Part shown: one piece after another, positions 7,984 through 14,548 of the stretch | Layout of the letters: each line of letters starts with the position of its first letter | Numbering within the stretch: the stretch's first letter is position 1 | NCBI GenBank assembly: GCA_964464685.1 | Contig: CAYXGV010000014.1 | Location: forward strand, 1 to 21,808 | DNA: 21,808 nucleotides | Source: JABIBU01 sp964464685 | GTDB taxonomy: Bacteria; Patescibacteriota; Patescibacteriia; Magasanikbacterales; UBA922 | Direction of reading: 5' to 3' | Position numbers and translations under genes: made by a program | The notes under the pieces: generated by a model | Databases searched by the model: none | What the model saw: only the letters and a program-made list of their open reading frames with translations | Told to the model about the DNA's origin: nothing

Positions 7984-7993
7984 GTTATATAGT
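7965..7993 (+). promoter_or_regulatory. Possible promoter for a leaderless PLD-family transcript
   Basis: TTGTCA (7965-7970), 17-bp spacer, TATAGT (7988-7993). The ATG at 8001 follows the -10 box by 7 bases, which would place the transcription start at or next to the start codon. It overlaps the terminator of the upstream gene. Confidence 0.45.
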
Positions 7994-8000
7994 GAATTAT

Positions 8001-9107
8001 ATGGCAGGATCAAATTACAAAATTTATTCCACCTCCAAACAAGCTTGGGACGCGATGTACCATGTTATTTTGGAAGCGCAAAAAAGTATTTATTGGGAGT
8101 TGTATATTTTTGTTGATGATGAAGCTGGAAAACCATTTTTTGATGTGTTGGAACAAAAAGCTAAACAAGGTTTAGATGTGAAATTAATTGTTGATTCAGT
8201 GGGTAGTTTTTGGTTGTCAAAAAAAAGAGTACAGAGTTTACGTTTAGCTGGGGTAGATATTAGATTTTTTCATGAAAGAAAAAAACGTTATCGCGGATTA
8301 TGGAAAAAATTAGTGACCAGAAATCATCGTAAAATTTTAATTGTAGATGAAGAAATTGGTTTTATTGGTGGGGTTAATATTCAAAAACACATGCAAGAGT
8401 GGTTGGATATTCAGGTGGAAATTAGAGGCAAAGCAGTTCGTTTTTTACTCAGATCTTTTGCTAAGTCCTATATAATTTGTGGCGGAGAAAAAAAAGTTGT
8501 TAGGCATCTTTTAAAATATAATTTTAGAATTCAACATAGTAAATTTGATTTTGTGTTTGATGATGCCAAACAAAATAAATCTAGGGCTAGAAAAAAATAT
8601 ACCCAAGCTTTGTTAAAAGCCAGAGAAAGAGTAATCTTATTTTCCCCCTATTATTTTCCCGATAAAAAATTTTTATATGCCTTGTGGAAAGCGAGGAAGC
8701 GGGGGATTAAAGTTGATTTGTTAATTCCATTTAGAACCGATATGCGAATAGTACAATATGCGGCCTATGCTGGTTTTGCTTTTTTACAAAAAATCGGGGT
8801 TAATATTCATTTGACAGACCAGATGATGCACGGCAAAGGTATAATAAAGGATGATGATTGGGCAATGGTTGGAAGTAGTAATTTAGATCAGTGTAGTTTT
8901 TATGATAATTATGAAGCTAATATTGAGTTTGGTGATCGTCATTTGGTAAAAAATCTTAAACAAACAATTTCCAGTTGGATAAAAATGTCGCAACCTCTGA
9001 AAAGTTTTAATTGGGAAAAACGTGGGTCGTGGCATAAATTGAAAGAAAAAATAGCTTTTAAGTTGAGGAAGTGGTGGCATGGTAGTGGTAATACTAAGCT
9101 GTTTTAA
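8001..9107 (+). CDS. Phospholipase D family protein, cardiolipin synthase-like
   Basis: Probably forms or remodels phospholipids as bacterial cardiolipin synthases do; other PLD-superfamily activities remain possible. Two HKD motifs are complete in 368 residues: NHRKILIVD (H109, K111, D116) followed by GFIGGVNI, and MHGKGIIKD (H277, K279, D284) followed by AMVGSSNLD. The protein lacks the N-terminal membrane helices of full-length Cls, so it resembles the shorter ClsB-type. It is rich in Lys and Arg, notably around residue 92-112 and at the C-terminus, consistent with binding membrane surfaces. The ATG at 8001 was chosen because the upstream TTG alternative lies in a terminator hairpin. rarA follows after 11 bases. 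Confidence 0.9.
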   Translation: MAGSNYKIYSTSKQAWDAMYHVILEAQKSIYWELYIFVDDEAGKPFFDVLEQKAKQGLDVKLIVDSVGSFWLSKKRVQSLRLAGVDIRFFHERKKRYRGLWKKLVTRNHRKILIVDEEIGFIGGVNIQKHMQEWLDIQVEIRGKAVRFLLRSFAKSYIICGGEKKVVRHLLKYNFRIQHSKFDFVFDDAKQNKSRARKKYTQALLKARERVILFSPYYFPDKKFLYALWKARKRGIKVDLLIPFRTDMRIVQYAAYAGFAFLQKIGVNIHLTDQMMHGKGIIKDDDWAMVGSSNLDQCSFYDNYEANIEFGDRHLVKNLKQTISSWIKMSQPLKSFNWEKRGSWHKLKEKIAFKLRKWWHGSGNTKLF

Positions 9108-9118
9108 TTTTTAAATTT

Positions 9119-10405
9119 ATGATATCAAAAGTTAATAATCCTTTAGCCGACCGAATGCGACCTCGTACCTTTGACGAATTTTTTGGGCAAGAAGAAATTG
9201 TGGGTGGGGGTAAGATGTTACGCAAGTTGATTGAAAATGATGAGTTATCTTCCTTTGTCTTTTGGGGTCCGCCTGGTGTTGGCAAGACTACACTAGCCAA
9301 TATTATTGCCGAGGCCACTGATTCACATTTCGAAGTTTTGTCAGCCGTAAATTCGGGTAAGGCAGATCTGAAAAGAGTAGTAAAAGAAGCCGAGGAGAGA
9401 CTAGAAAAAGAAAATAAAAAAACTATCTTATTTATAGACGAAATTCATCGTTGGAGCAAAGCTCAACAAGATGCCTTACTTCCTTATGTAGAACATGGAA
9501 AAATTATTTTAATTGGTGCTACAACAGAAAATCCGTCGTTTGAAATAATTAGAGCTCTGTTATCCCGTTCACGAGTTTTTATTTTGAAAAGTTTGGAAGT
9601 ATCTGACATTGTGAAGATTATTGACAATGCATTAAATGATAAAGATAGGGGATTAGGAGAGTTTGATATTAAGATTGATGATGAGGTAAAAGAAATGTTG
9701 GCGGATTTGTCAGGTGGGGATGCTAGAGTGGCTTTGAATGGGCTTGAGTTGGCATATAAGTCCATAAAGTCTGTAAAGTCCATAAAGTTCATAAAGTCAG
9801 AGGATATTAAAGAAGCGTTACAAAGAACACATTTAGTGTTCGATAAACGGGGTGAGGAGTTTTATAATTTAATTTCAGCTTTGCACAAATCTATGCGTGG
9901 GAGTGATGCCAATGCGTCACTTTATTGGTTGGCTAGAATGTTGGAAGGTGGAGCAGATCCGTTATATATTGCGCGTCGAGTTTTACGTTTTGCTAGCGAA
10001 GATATAGGTATGGCGAATAGCGAAGCAATGATTCAGGCTAATACTGCTTATGATGCTTGTCATAAAATTGGTTATCCAGAGTGTTCTGTACATTTGGCTC
10101 AAGCTGTGGTATATTGTGCCAAGTCTAAGAAATCTAATTTGCTCTACCGCGCTTATGAAGAAGCGGCAATGGATGCCAGAGCTACTTCTGAGTTAGGTGT
10201 TCCTATTCATTTGAGAAATGCACCGACTAAGTTTATGAAGGATATTGGCTATGGAAAAGATTATAAATATAATCCAGATTTTGAAGGCGAAATAAAACAA
10301 GATTATTTACCAAAAGAATTGAAAAATAAAGATTATTTCAAAAAAGCACCAACAAGGTGGAATGAATATATAGGGGAGCAAAAAGCTAAGAAGAAAAGTA
10401 AATAG
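9119..10405 (+). CDS. rarA: Replication-associated recombination protein A (AAA+ ATPase)
   Basis: RarA/MgsA acts at stalled replication forks as a clamp-loader-like ATPase. The 428 residues show the family order: PLADRMRPRTFDEFFGQ at the N-terminus, Walker A GPPGVGKT (50-57), Walker B ILFIDEIHRW (about 103-112) with KAQQDALLPYVE, sensor 1 IGATTENPSFE, SRSRVF, sensor 2 SGGDARVALN, and the tetramerisation C-terminus HKSMRGSDANASLYWLARML. A Lys/Ile/Ser stretch at about 213-228 comes from a repeat with the words AAGTCCATAAAGTC. The start ATG lies 11 bases after the PLD gene. The TAG stop is provided by the first bases of the next 80-bp palindrome. Confidence 0.95.
   Translation: MISKVNNPLADRMRPRTFDEFFGQEEIVGGGKMLRKLIENDELSSFVFWGPPGVGKTTLANIIAEATDSHFEVLSAVNSGKADLKRVVKEAEERLEKENKKTILFIDEIHRWSKAQQDALLPYVEHGKIILIGATTENPSFEIIRALLSRSRVFILKSLEVSDIVKIIDNALNDKDRGLGEFDIKIDDEVKEMLADLSGGDARVALNGLELAYKSIKSVKSIKFIKSEDIKEALQRTHLVFDKRGEEFYNLISALHKSMRGSDANASLYWLARMLEGGADPLYIARRVLRFASEDIGMANSEAMIQANTAYDACHKIGYPECSVHLAQAVVYCAKSKKSNLLYRAYEEAAMDARATSELGVPIHLRNAPTKFMKDIGYGKDYKYNPDFEGEIKQDYLPKELKNKDYFKKAPTRWNEYIGEQKAKKKSK
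9758..9800. repeat. In-frame AAGTCCATAAAGTC word repeat in rarA
   Basis: Repeats of AAGTCCATAAAGTC, GTAAAGTC and TTCATAAAGTC words encode a low-complexity segment between sensor 2 and the next helix. The same words (AAGTCCATAAAGTC, GTAAAGTC) occur in leuS at about 2620-2645, also in frame. No frame disturbance results in either gene. Confidence 0.7.
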
Positions 10406-10481
10406 AACACGGATTTAACGGATTAAACGAATAAAAAATAATTTGTTATTATCTGTTAAATTCGTTAAATCCGTGTTCTAT
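10402..10481. repeat. 80-bp palindromic intergenic element, copy 3
   Basis: Perfect 19-bp inverted repeat: ATAGAACACGGATTTAACG (10402-10420) against its complement at 10463-10481. Exactly 80 bp, as are copies at 3117 and 4661. The TAG in the left end is the rarA stop codon. The right end lies 12 bases before the queH ATG. Confidence 0.88.
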
Positions 10482-10493
10482 TATAAAATAATT

Positions 10494-11057
10494 ATGCAAA
10501 AATTACTTTTACACACCTGCTGTGCTCCGTGTAGCATTGCGATTATTGATGAAATAAAATCAAAGTACGATTTGACTGTCTTTTTTTATAATCCGAATAT
10601 TCATCCTGAGGAAGAATATTTGAAACGCAAAGCCGAAGTAGTGAGGGTTTGTAAAGAATGGGAAGTGCCGATGATAGATATGGATTATGAAGTGGACAAG
10701 TGGTATGAAGTAACAAAAGGATTAGAAAATGAGCCAGAGATGGGTCTCAGATGTCCGAAGTGTTTTGCGCTTCGTCTGGAAAAAACTGCGGAGTTTGCTC
10801 GTGATAATGGATTTGAAATTTACTCTACCAGTTTGACTAGTGGGCGTAATAAAAAACAAGATATTATTGGACCTTTGGGTAAACATTTTGCTAAAAAATA
10901 TAATATAGAATATCTGGATGAAGATTGGAAAAAGGCTGGACGACAAGAAAAATCCGCCAAACTAGTGGCGGAGTGGGGGATTTATCGGCAGGATTATTGT
11001 GGATGCATATATTCACGACTTACGACCCACGTAACACGACACAATAAAACAGCTTAA
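10494..11057 (+). CDS. queH: Epoxyqueuosine reductase QueH
   Basis: Reduces epoxyqueuosine to queuosine at position 34 of tRNAs with GUN anticodons; a non-orthologous alternative to QueG (DUF208 family). Seen in 187 residues: the N-terminal HTCCAPC cysteine pair, VFFYNPNIHPEEEY, RCPKCFALRLEKTA, SLTSGRNKKQ, and the C-terminal DYCGCIYS, which together supply the cysteines of the iron-sulfur and redox sites. The ATG at 10494 places the CCAPC motif near the N-terminus as in relatives; the longer frame from 10443 runs through a repeat. The last 13 residues (from RLTTHVTRH) look repeat-derived, since the DNA there (ACGACCCACGTAACACGACA) resembles the repeat at 18888. The stop codon lies in the loop of the terminator hairpin. 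Confidence 0.92.
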   Translation: MQKLLLHTCCAPCSIAIIDEIKSKYDLTVFFYNPNIHPEEEYLKRKAEVVRVCKEWEVPMIDMDYEVDKWYEVTKGLENEPEMGLRCPKCFALRLEKTAEFARDNGFEIYSTSLTSGRNKKQDIIGPLGKHFAKKYNIEYLDEDWKKAGRQEKSAKLVAEWGIYRQDYCGCIYSRLTTHVTRHNKTA

Positions 11058-11067
11058 TGGCTGTTTT
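11046..11067. terminator. Bidirectional terminator between queH and the tsaE fusion gene
   Basis: AAAACAGC (11046-11053) pairs with GCTGTTTT (11060-11067) with a 6-base loop that includes the queH TAA. Runs of A on one side and T on the other allow function for both converging genes. Confidence 0.7.
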
Positions 11068-11074
11068 ATAATAT

Positions 11075-11875
11075 TTATAATTTGATAATTTCATGTTTAA
11101 AAAATTGTTCCATAAATCTAACTTTATTTTCAATTTCATCTTCGCTATAATCTTTATTTGCTACAACTAATTTATCATCATCATCTTCCAGACGGTGTAC
11201 TATAGCAATAACTTTGCCCTTTGCGGTTTTAAGAGGTTTTTTTGAATCAAGAAAATAAGCATCCAATTCCTCTCCATCTGGGGCCAAAACTTCAGGGACA
11301 AAACCATAATTAATCGGATAAATTTGTCCATGTTTTTTTGTTCCGGCTGGTGTATCAATTTTTATCTCAATTTCTTTTCCTAATAATTCTTTACACATAT
11401 CCAATGTTTTTGAATGACCATTTTCTAATGGTTTGATATTTGTAGGGTATATTACTTCAATTTCTTTATCACCATCAGCTGTGTGATTGATTATAACTTT
11501 TTTTATTGTGTACTTTTTTAATAATCCTTCAATCTTCTCCGGCCATTCAATAATACAAATAGTGTTTTCATCGCCTAGATAATCTTCAGCGCCAATTTCA
11601 ATTAGGTCTTTTTCATCTTCTAACCTGTAAGTGTCGATGTGCACCAAATTTGTTATCCGATATCTGTTATCTGATATTTGATAAGATTGCATTAATGTAA
11701 AAGTTGGGCTGACTATGTCGTCAATTCCAAAATATGAAGCAATGCCTTTTGTTAATGTAGTTTTGCCGGCACCAAGCTCACCGTAGAGTAATACAATATC
11801 ACCACCTTTTAAATCAGTAGCAATATCCAGCCCTATCTTTAGTGTTTCTTCTGGTGATTTAGTATTATATTTCAT
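11075..11875 (-). CDS. tsaE: Fusion of TsaE (t6A biosynthesis ATPase) with a family I inorganic pyrophosphatase-like domain
   Basis: N-terminal module, residues 1-150: TsaE, the ATPase that drives the TsaBD complex in making t6A37 of tRNA. Walker A GELGAGKTT (32-40), SPTFTLMQSY (56-65), HIDTYRL (79-85) and IIEWPE (108-113) are all present. C-terminal module, about 160-266: similar to the short pyrophosphatase-like proteins of Firmicutes, with KHGQIYPINYGFVPE (181-195), DGEELDA (200-206, close to the family I signature) and HRLEDDDDKLVVAN (227-240). The classical C-terminal Tyr-Lys of active PPases is not visible, so catalysis is uncertain. No stop or frame change separates the modules; Met160 could be a relic start. 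I chose the ATG at 11875 because the frame upstream (to 11950) runs through a repeat. QISDNRYRIT (66-75) appears repeat-derived. Confidence 0.9.
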   Translation of the reverse strand: MKYNTKSPEETLKIGLDIATDLKGGDIVLLYGELGAGKTTLTKGIASYFGIDDIVSPTFTLMQSYQISDNRYRITNLVHIDTYRLEDEKDLIEIGAEDYLGDENTICIIEWPEKIEGLLKKYTIKKVIINHTADGDKEIEVIYPTNIKPLENGHSKTLDMCKELLGKEIEIKIDTPAGTKKHGQIYPINYGFVPEVLAPDGEELDAYFLDSKKPLKTAKGKVIAIVHRLEDDDDKLVVANKDYSEDEIENKVRFMEQFFKHEIIKL

Positions 11876-11884
11876 AGAATAGGT

Positions 11885-11932
11885 AATCCCGAGTGAGCCC
11901 CCCGAGGGGCGACGAGGGATCTTTCGGAGAGT
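11885..11932. repeat. AATCCCGAG-GATCTTTCG repeat, copy 1
   Basis: Begins AATCCCGAGTGAG and ends GAGGGATCTTTCGGAGAG, just upstream of the tsaE start. A homologous sequence is found in the mpl-like gene at 20660-20711, and an inverted one at 11977-12041. The frame reading through it would extend TsaE by 25 residues with no counterpart in the family. Confidence 0.75.
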
Positions 11933-11976
11933 AAGTTTATTGGAATACATAGGATATTTAGAAACTACTGTGTGTT

Positions 11977-12041
11977 AGCTTCGAAAGATCCCATGCCTAC
12001 CGGCAGGCAGGCTCATTCACTTCGTGTAATTTCGGGATTCC
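11977..12041. repeat. AATCCCGAG-GATCTTTCG repeat, inverted copy with CCTGCCGG core
   Basis: Read on the minus strand it starts GGAATCCCGAAATTACACG and ends GGGATCTTTCGAAGC, with an inserted GCCTGCCTGCCGGTAGGC core. Together with 11885-11932 it makes a large inverted pair filling the 167-bp space between glyA and tsaE. It ends one base before the glyA stop codon. Confidence 0.75.
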
Positions 12042-12042
12042 A

Positions 12043-13158
12043 CTAACTCAACTCAGGATAAAGTGGAAACTTCTCAGTCAACTTTTTAACTTCTTCTTTC
12101 ACTTCTGTCAAGATTCCTTCATTCTCATGATTCATCAAAACTTTTTCAATCATATCAGCCACGATTTCCATTTCAGGTTCTTTCATACCACGAGTAGTCA
12201 GGGCTGGGGTACCAAGACGAATTCCTGATGGGTCAAACGGACTGCGAGTATCGTCAGGGATCATGTTTTTGTTGACAGTGATACCAGCTTTGTCCAAAGC
12301 TTTTTCAGCAATTTTTCCGGTTATACCCTTTGGTGTTACATCAATTAANNNNNNNNNNNNNNNNNNNNNNNNNNNNNNNNNNNNNNNNNNNNNNNNNNNN
12401 NNNNNNNNNNNNNNNNNNNNNNNNNNNNNNNNNNNNNNNNNNNNNNNNATCATACCACCACGAGGTCCACGTAAAGTCTTGTGAGTAGTAGTGGTGACAA
12501 CATCAAAAATTGGTACTGGATTGTTCATTTCACCGCCAGCGATTAATCCGGCGATGTGGGCAATATCGGCCATAGTCATGGCACCAACTTCATCAGCTAT
12601 TTCTTTTATTTTTTCATATTCAATTTCACGAGAATAGGCGCTGTAACCAACCAAAATTAATTTTGGTTTATGTTCCATCGCCATTGCTCGCAAATTATCC
12701 AAATCAATTTTTCCTTCAGCATTGGTTTTGTATCTCACAAAATTAAAAACCTTTGTCATGTGGGTGACAGGGTGTCCGTGGGTCAAATGTCCGCCGTGAC
12801 TTAAATCCATGCCAAGAATTGTATCGCCTGGTTCAAGTAATGCAAAATAAACAGCAATATTAGCTGGTGCACCAGAGAGTGGTTGAACATTTACATGCTC
12901 GGCTCCAAATATTTCTTTGGCCCTATCAATTGCAAGTTGTTCTACAATATCAATATATTCACAGCCACCATAATATCTTTTACCTGGATAACCTTCGGAG
13001 TATTTATTTGTTAAAACCGAACCCAACGCTTCCAAAACAGCGAGCGACACAAAGTTTTCTGATGGGATCATTTCCAGACCATGTTCTTGGCGATCAAGTT
13101 CTTTATTTATAGCTTCTTGAATTTGGGGGTCAAATTGTGCTAGTTTTTGTTTATTCAT
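12043..13158 (-). CDS. glyA: Serine hydroxymethyltransferase, interrupted by an assembly gap
   Basis: PLP enzyme interconverting serine and glycine with transfer of a one-carbon unit to tetrahydrofolate. Clear family motifs: EMIPSENFVS (29-38), YSEGYPGKRYYGG (53-65), LSGAPAN (94-100), DLSHGGHLTHGHP (118-130), ADIAHIAGL (197-205) and the PLP-lysine motif TTTTHKTLRGPRGG with K227. After the gap come TGKIAEKALDKAGITVNKN and SGIRLGTPALTTRGM. The 100 placeholder N lie in the region that carries the small-loop FPGGQGGP motif. Comparison with family length suggests about 85-90 residues are missing. The ATG at 13158 gives the normal N-terminus. Ends with TAG beside a repeat. Confidence 0.96.
   Translation of the reverse strand: MNKQKLAQFDPQIQEAINKELDRQEHGLEMIPSENFVSLAVLEALGSVLTNKYSEGYPGKRYYGGCEYIDIVEQLAIDRAKEIFGAEHVNVQPLSGAPANIAVYFALLEPGDTILGMDLSHGGHLTHGHPVTHMTKVFNFVRYKTNAEGKIDLDNLRAMAMEHKPKLILVGYSAYSREIEYEKIKEIADEVGAMTMADIAHIAGLIAGGEMNNPVPIFDVVTTTTHKTLRGPRGGMXXXXXXXXXXXXXXXXXXXXXXXXXXXXXXXXXXLIDVTPKGITGKIAEKALDKAGITVNKNMIPDDTRSPFDPSGIRLGTPALTTRGMKEPEMEIVADMIEKVLMNHENEGILTEVKEEVKKLTEKFPLYPELS
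12349..12448. other. Assembly gap (100 N) within glyA
   Basis: Exactly 100 undetermined bases. The coding frame happens to be the same on both sides, but too few codons are left for a complete SHMT, so the real length is probably greater. Confidence 0.99.
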
Positions 13159-13163
13159 AAAAA

Positions 13164-13213
13164 TTAAATATACTAATATACAAATGTACTAATTATACTA
13201 ATGTTATACTAAT
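13164..13213. repeat. Short AT-rich word repeat upstream of glyA
   Basis: ATACTAAT/TACTAATTATACTAATG words repeat four to five times in the 61-bp space between the Nudix gene and glyA. No hairpin or promoter is convincing here. Confidence 0.5.
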
Positions 13214-13219
13214 ATTTTT

Positions 13220-13606
13220 TTACAACATATTTTTATATTCTCCAATTATTTCATAAACATTTGTAGCACAATTATCTGGTAAATTATTTATGTCATGCCA
13301 ACCCCAATCAACAATATCTTCGCCTGGTTTTATTTCACCAATTTTTTCGGCCAAATAATGATGTAAAATATAATGTTTATCACGAAAGTCTACCTCGATA
13401 GTTTTTAATTTTTTTATAATTTTTATTTCAATATCCATCTCTTCTTTTACTTCACGTTTACAAGCTTTTTCTAAATTTTCATTTGGGTCATTAAGTTTAC
13501 CGCCTGGAAATAACCAGTTGGTAACACCATAATCCTTTTGTTCGCGGTTTAGTAGTATTTTCCCGTTTTCAATTATAACTGGCCCAGAGGCGATGACTGT
13601 TTCCAT
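13220..13606 (-). CDS. Nudix hydrolase
   Basis: A 128-residue Nudix-fold protein, expected to hydrolyse a nucleoside diphosphate linked to some group X. The Nudix box region reads GGKLNDPNENLEKACKREVK followed by EEMD (about residues 35-58). It has one residue more than the canonical G-x5-E spacing, and Asp in place of the usual Gly after EE, but the catalytic REx2EE core is intact. Start ATG at 13606. The SMR gene ends one base upstream, so the two are surely co-transcribed. The substrate cannot be deduced. Confidence 0.85.
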   Translation of the reverse strand: METVIASGPVIIENGKILLNREQKDYGVTNWLFPGGKLNDPNENLEKACKREVKEEMDIEIKIIKKLKTIEVDFRDKHYILHHYLAEKIGEIKPGEDIVDWGWHDINNLPDNCATNVYEIIGEYKNML

Positions 13607-13607
13607 A

Positions 13608-13922
13608 TTATTTTAATCTAATAATTATTAAACCTATCATAATTACTCCAATGCCAATAAATTGTAAAGTGGTTATGTTTTCATGAAAAATAAAATAACC
13701 AATTGCCGTCATTCCGATTGCCGAAAGTGATACCCAGATTATATTAGTAATGGCCGCGCCTTCATATTTGAAACTAAAGGCCAGAAATATTGCCATGATA
13801 GCATAACAAATTATTGTCATAATCAAATATACTGGTGTAAGTTTGATACTCCAAATTTTGGCTAGTGACAAGCCAATTAGGTCAAAAATAAGTAGAGCCG
13901 TAAGTAGCAAATAAAATTTCAT
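13608..13922 (-). CDS. SMR/EmrE-like small membrane transporter
   Basis: A 104-residue protein with four transmembrane helices (about 3-20, 30-50, 57-77, 84-102) that aligns along its whole length with EmrE-type small multidrug resistance proteins. TIICY, a membrane Trp equivalent to EmrE Trp63 (in NIIWVS) and the helix-4 GIGVIMIGLIII are in place. The essential membrane carboxylate Glu14 is replaced by Asp14. It may export a cation, guanidinium-like compound or lipid-linked molecule; EamA/DMT-like lipid-carrier flippases of the same fold are an alternative. It is first in a two-gene unit with the Nudix gene and has a promoter directly upstream. Confidence 0.82.
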   Translation of the reverse strand: MKFYLLLTALLIFDLIGLSLAKIWSIKLTPVYLIMTIICYAIMAIFLAFSFKYEGAAITNIIWVSLSAIGMTAIGYFIFHENITTLQFIGIGVIMIGLIIIRLK

Positions 13923-13930
13923 ATGTATTT

Positions 13931-13959
13931 ATTCTACCAGTTTTGGGTTTTTTTTACAA
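13931..13959 (-). promoter_or_regulatory. Probable promoter of the SMR-Nudix unit
   Basis: On the minus strand TTGTAA (13959-13954), 17-bp spacer, TAGAAT (13936-13931), then 8 bases to the ATG. The spacing implies a leaderless or nearly leaderless transcript. No Shine-Dalgarno sequence is present. Confidence 0.5.
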
Positions 13960-13990
13960 ATATTTGGGCATTGTATTTTAGGGCTAAAAC

Positions 13991-14013
13991 AAAAACAACC
14001 TTTTAGAGATTGT
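13991..14013 (-). terminator. Rho-independent terminator of the small unknown gene
   Basis: On the minus strand ACAATC pairs with GGTTGT (one G-U) around a 6-7-base loop, followed directly by TTTTTG. A second hairpin, GCTGAAT/ATTCAGC at 14026-14046, lies just before it. Confidence 0.6.
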
Positions 14014-14080
14014 CTTTGTGGTCCAGCTGAATCCTCCATATTCAGCCGACCTCCTTGGGAAAAAGAGCAAGAGAATTTTC

Positions 14081-14416
14081 CTAATTGTTGAGGTACTTCC
14101 AGCCGGCCAGGATCCAGCCCGATTGTTTGTCAGATTCAAAGTGGATATGCCCAGTGATTTGGCGATTTTTGGCCACTTTGGGTCTCCTGCCTTTCGGAAT
14201 TACTTCCGTTCCATCAAAGTGGAAACTGTAACTGTTACCGTCTTCGCGGGAGATTAGAGAGATTTTTACCATCACAATGCCAGATTTCACGGTGTGCAGT
14301 CGTATGGTTTCGCCGAGACTAAAAATCTTAACAAGGAAATCCATCTGATCGGCAGCACCTCCGTGGTTGGGATTGTTGAAGTAGAAGTAGGTGGGCGGAT
14401 TTTCTTTTTCAGCCAT
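14081..14416 (-). CDS. Small conserved-looking protein of unknown function, probably highly expressed
   Basis: I do not recognise the family. The 111 residues have no signal peptide or membrane segment, start with MAEKENPPTYFYFNNPNHGG, and continue as alternating hydrophobic/polar stretches (LHTVKSGIVMVKISLISRED, YSFHFDGTEVIP, ITGHIHFESD) that suggest a mostly beta fold. There are several His and no Cys. Support that it is real: an AGGAG ribosome binding site 6 bases before the ATG, a near-consensus promoter at 14496-14524, a terminator at 13991-14013, and base composition clearly richer in G+C than its neighbours. Overlapping frames on the other strand lack such signals. It stands alone between elp3 and the SMR gene. 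The composition suggests either strong codon selection or recent acquisition. Confidence 0.75.
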   Translation of the reverse strand: MAEKENPPTYFYFNNPNHGGAADQMDFLVKIFSLGETIRLHTVKSGIVMVKISLISREDGNSYSFHFDGTEVIPKGRRPKVAKNRQITGHIHFESDKQSGWILAGWKYLNN

Positions 14417-14495
14417 GGCTTTCTCCTTTTGTTACCCGTTATCTTTGTGGATGGTGAGACGAATTGTCTTACCTACATTCCAATCAGATTATTTT

Positions 14496-14524
14496 ATTCT
14501 ATAATAAAGATACTCTCTTGTCAA
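14496..14524 (-). promoter_or_regulatory. Near-consensus sigma70-type promoter
   Basis: Minus strand: TTGACA (14524-14519), 17-bp spacer, TAGAAT (14501-14496). It faces the small unknown gene starting at 14416, leaving a leader of about 70 bases. Confidence 0.75.
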
Positions 14525-14548
14525 GGGTGCTTCTAAATATGGCTATTA

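Noticed and set aside
11876..11950. Longer tsaE fusion start at 11950
   Set aside because: The extra 25 residues are translated from a repeat shared with the mpl gene and have no TsaE counterpart.
14018..14257. Plus-strand frame opposite the small unknown gene
   Set aside because: It starts with GTG, lacks a ribosome binding site and promoter, and the opposite strand has all expression signals.
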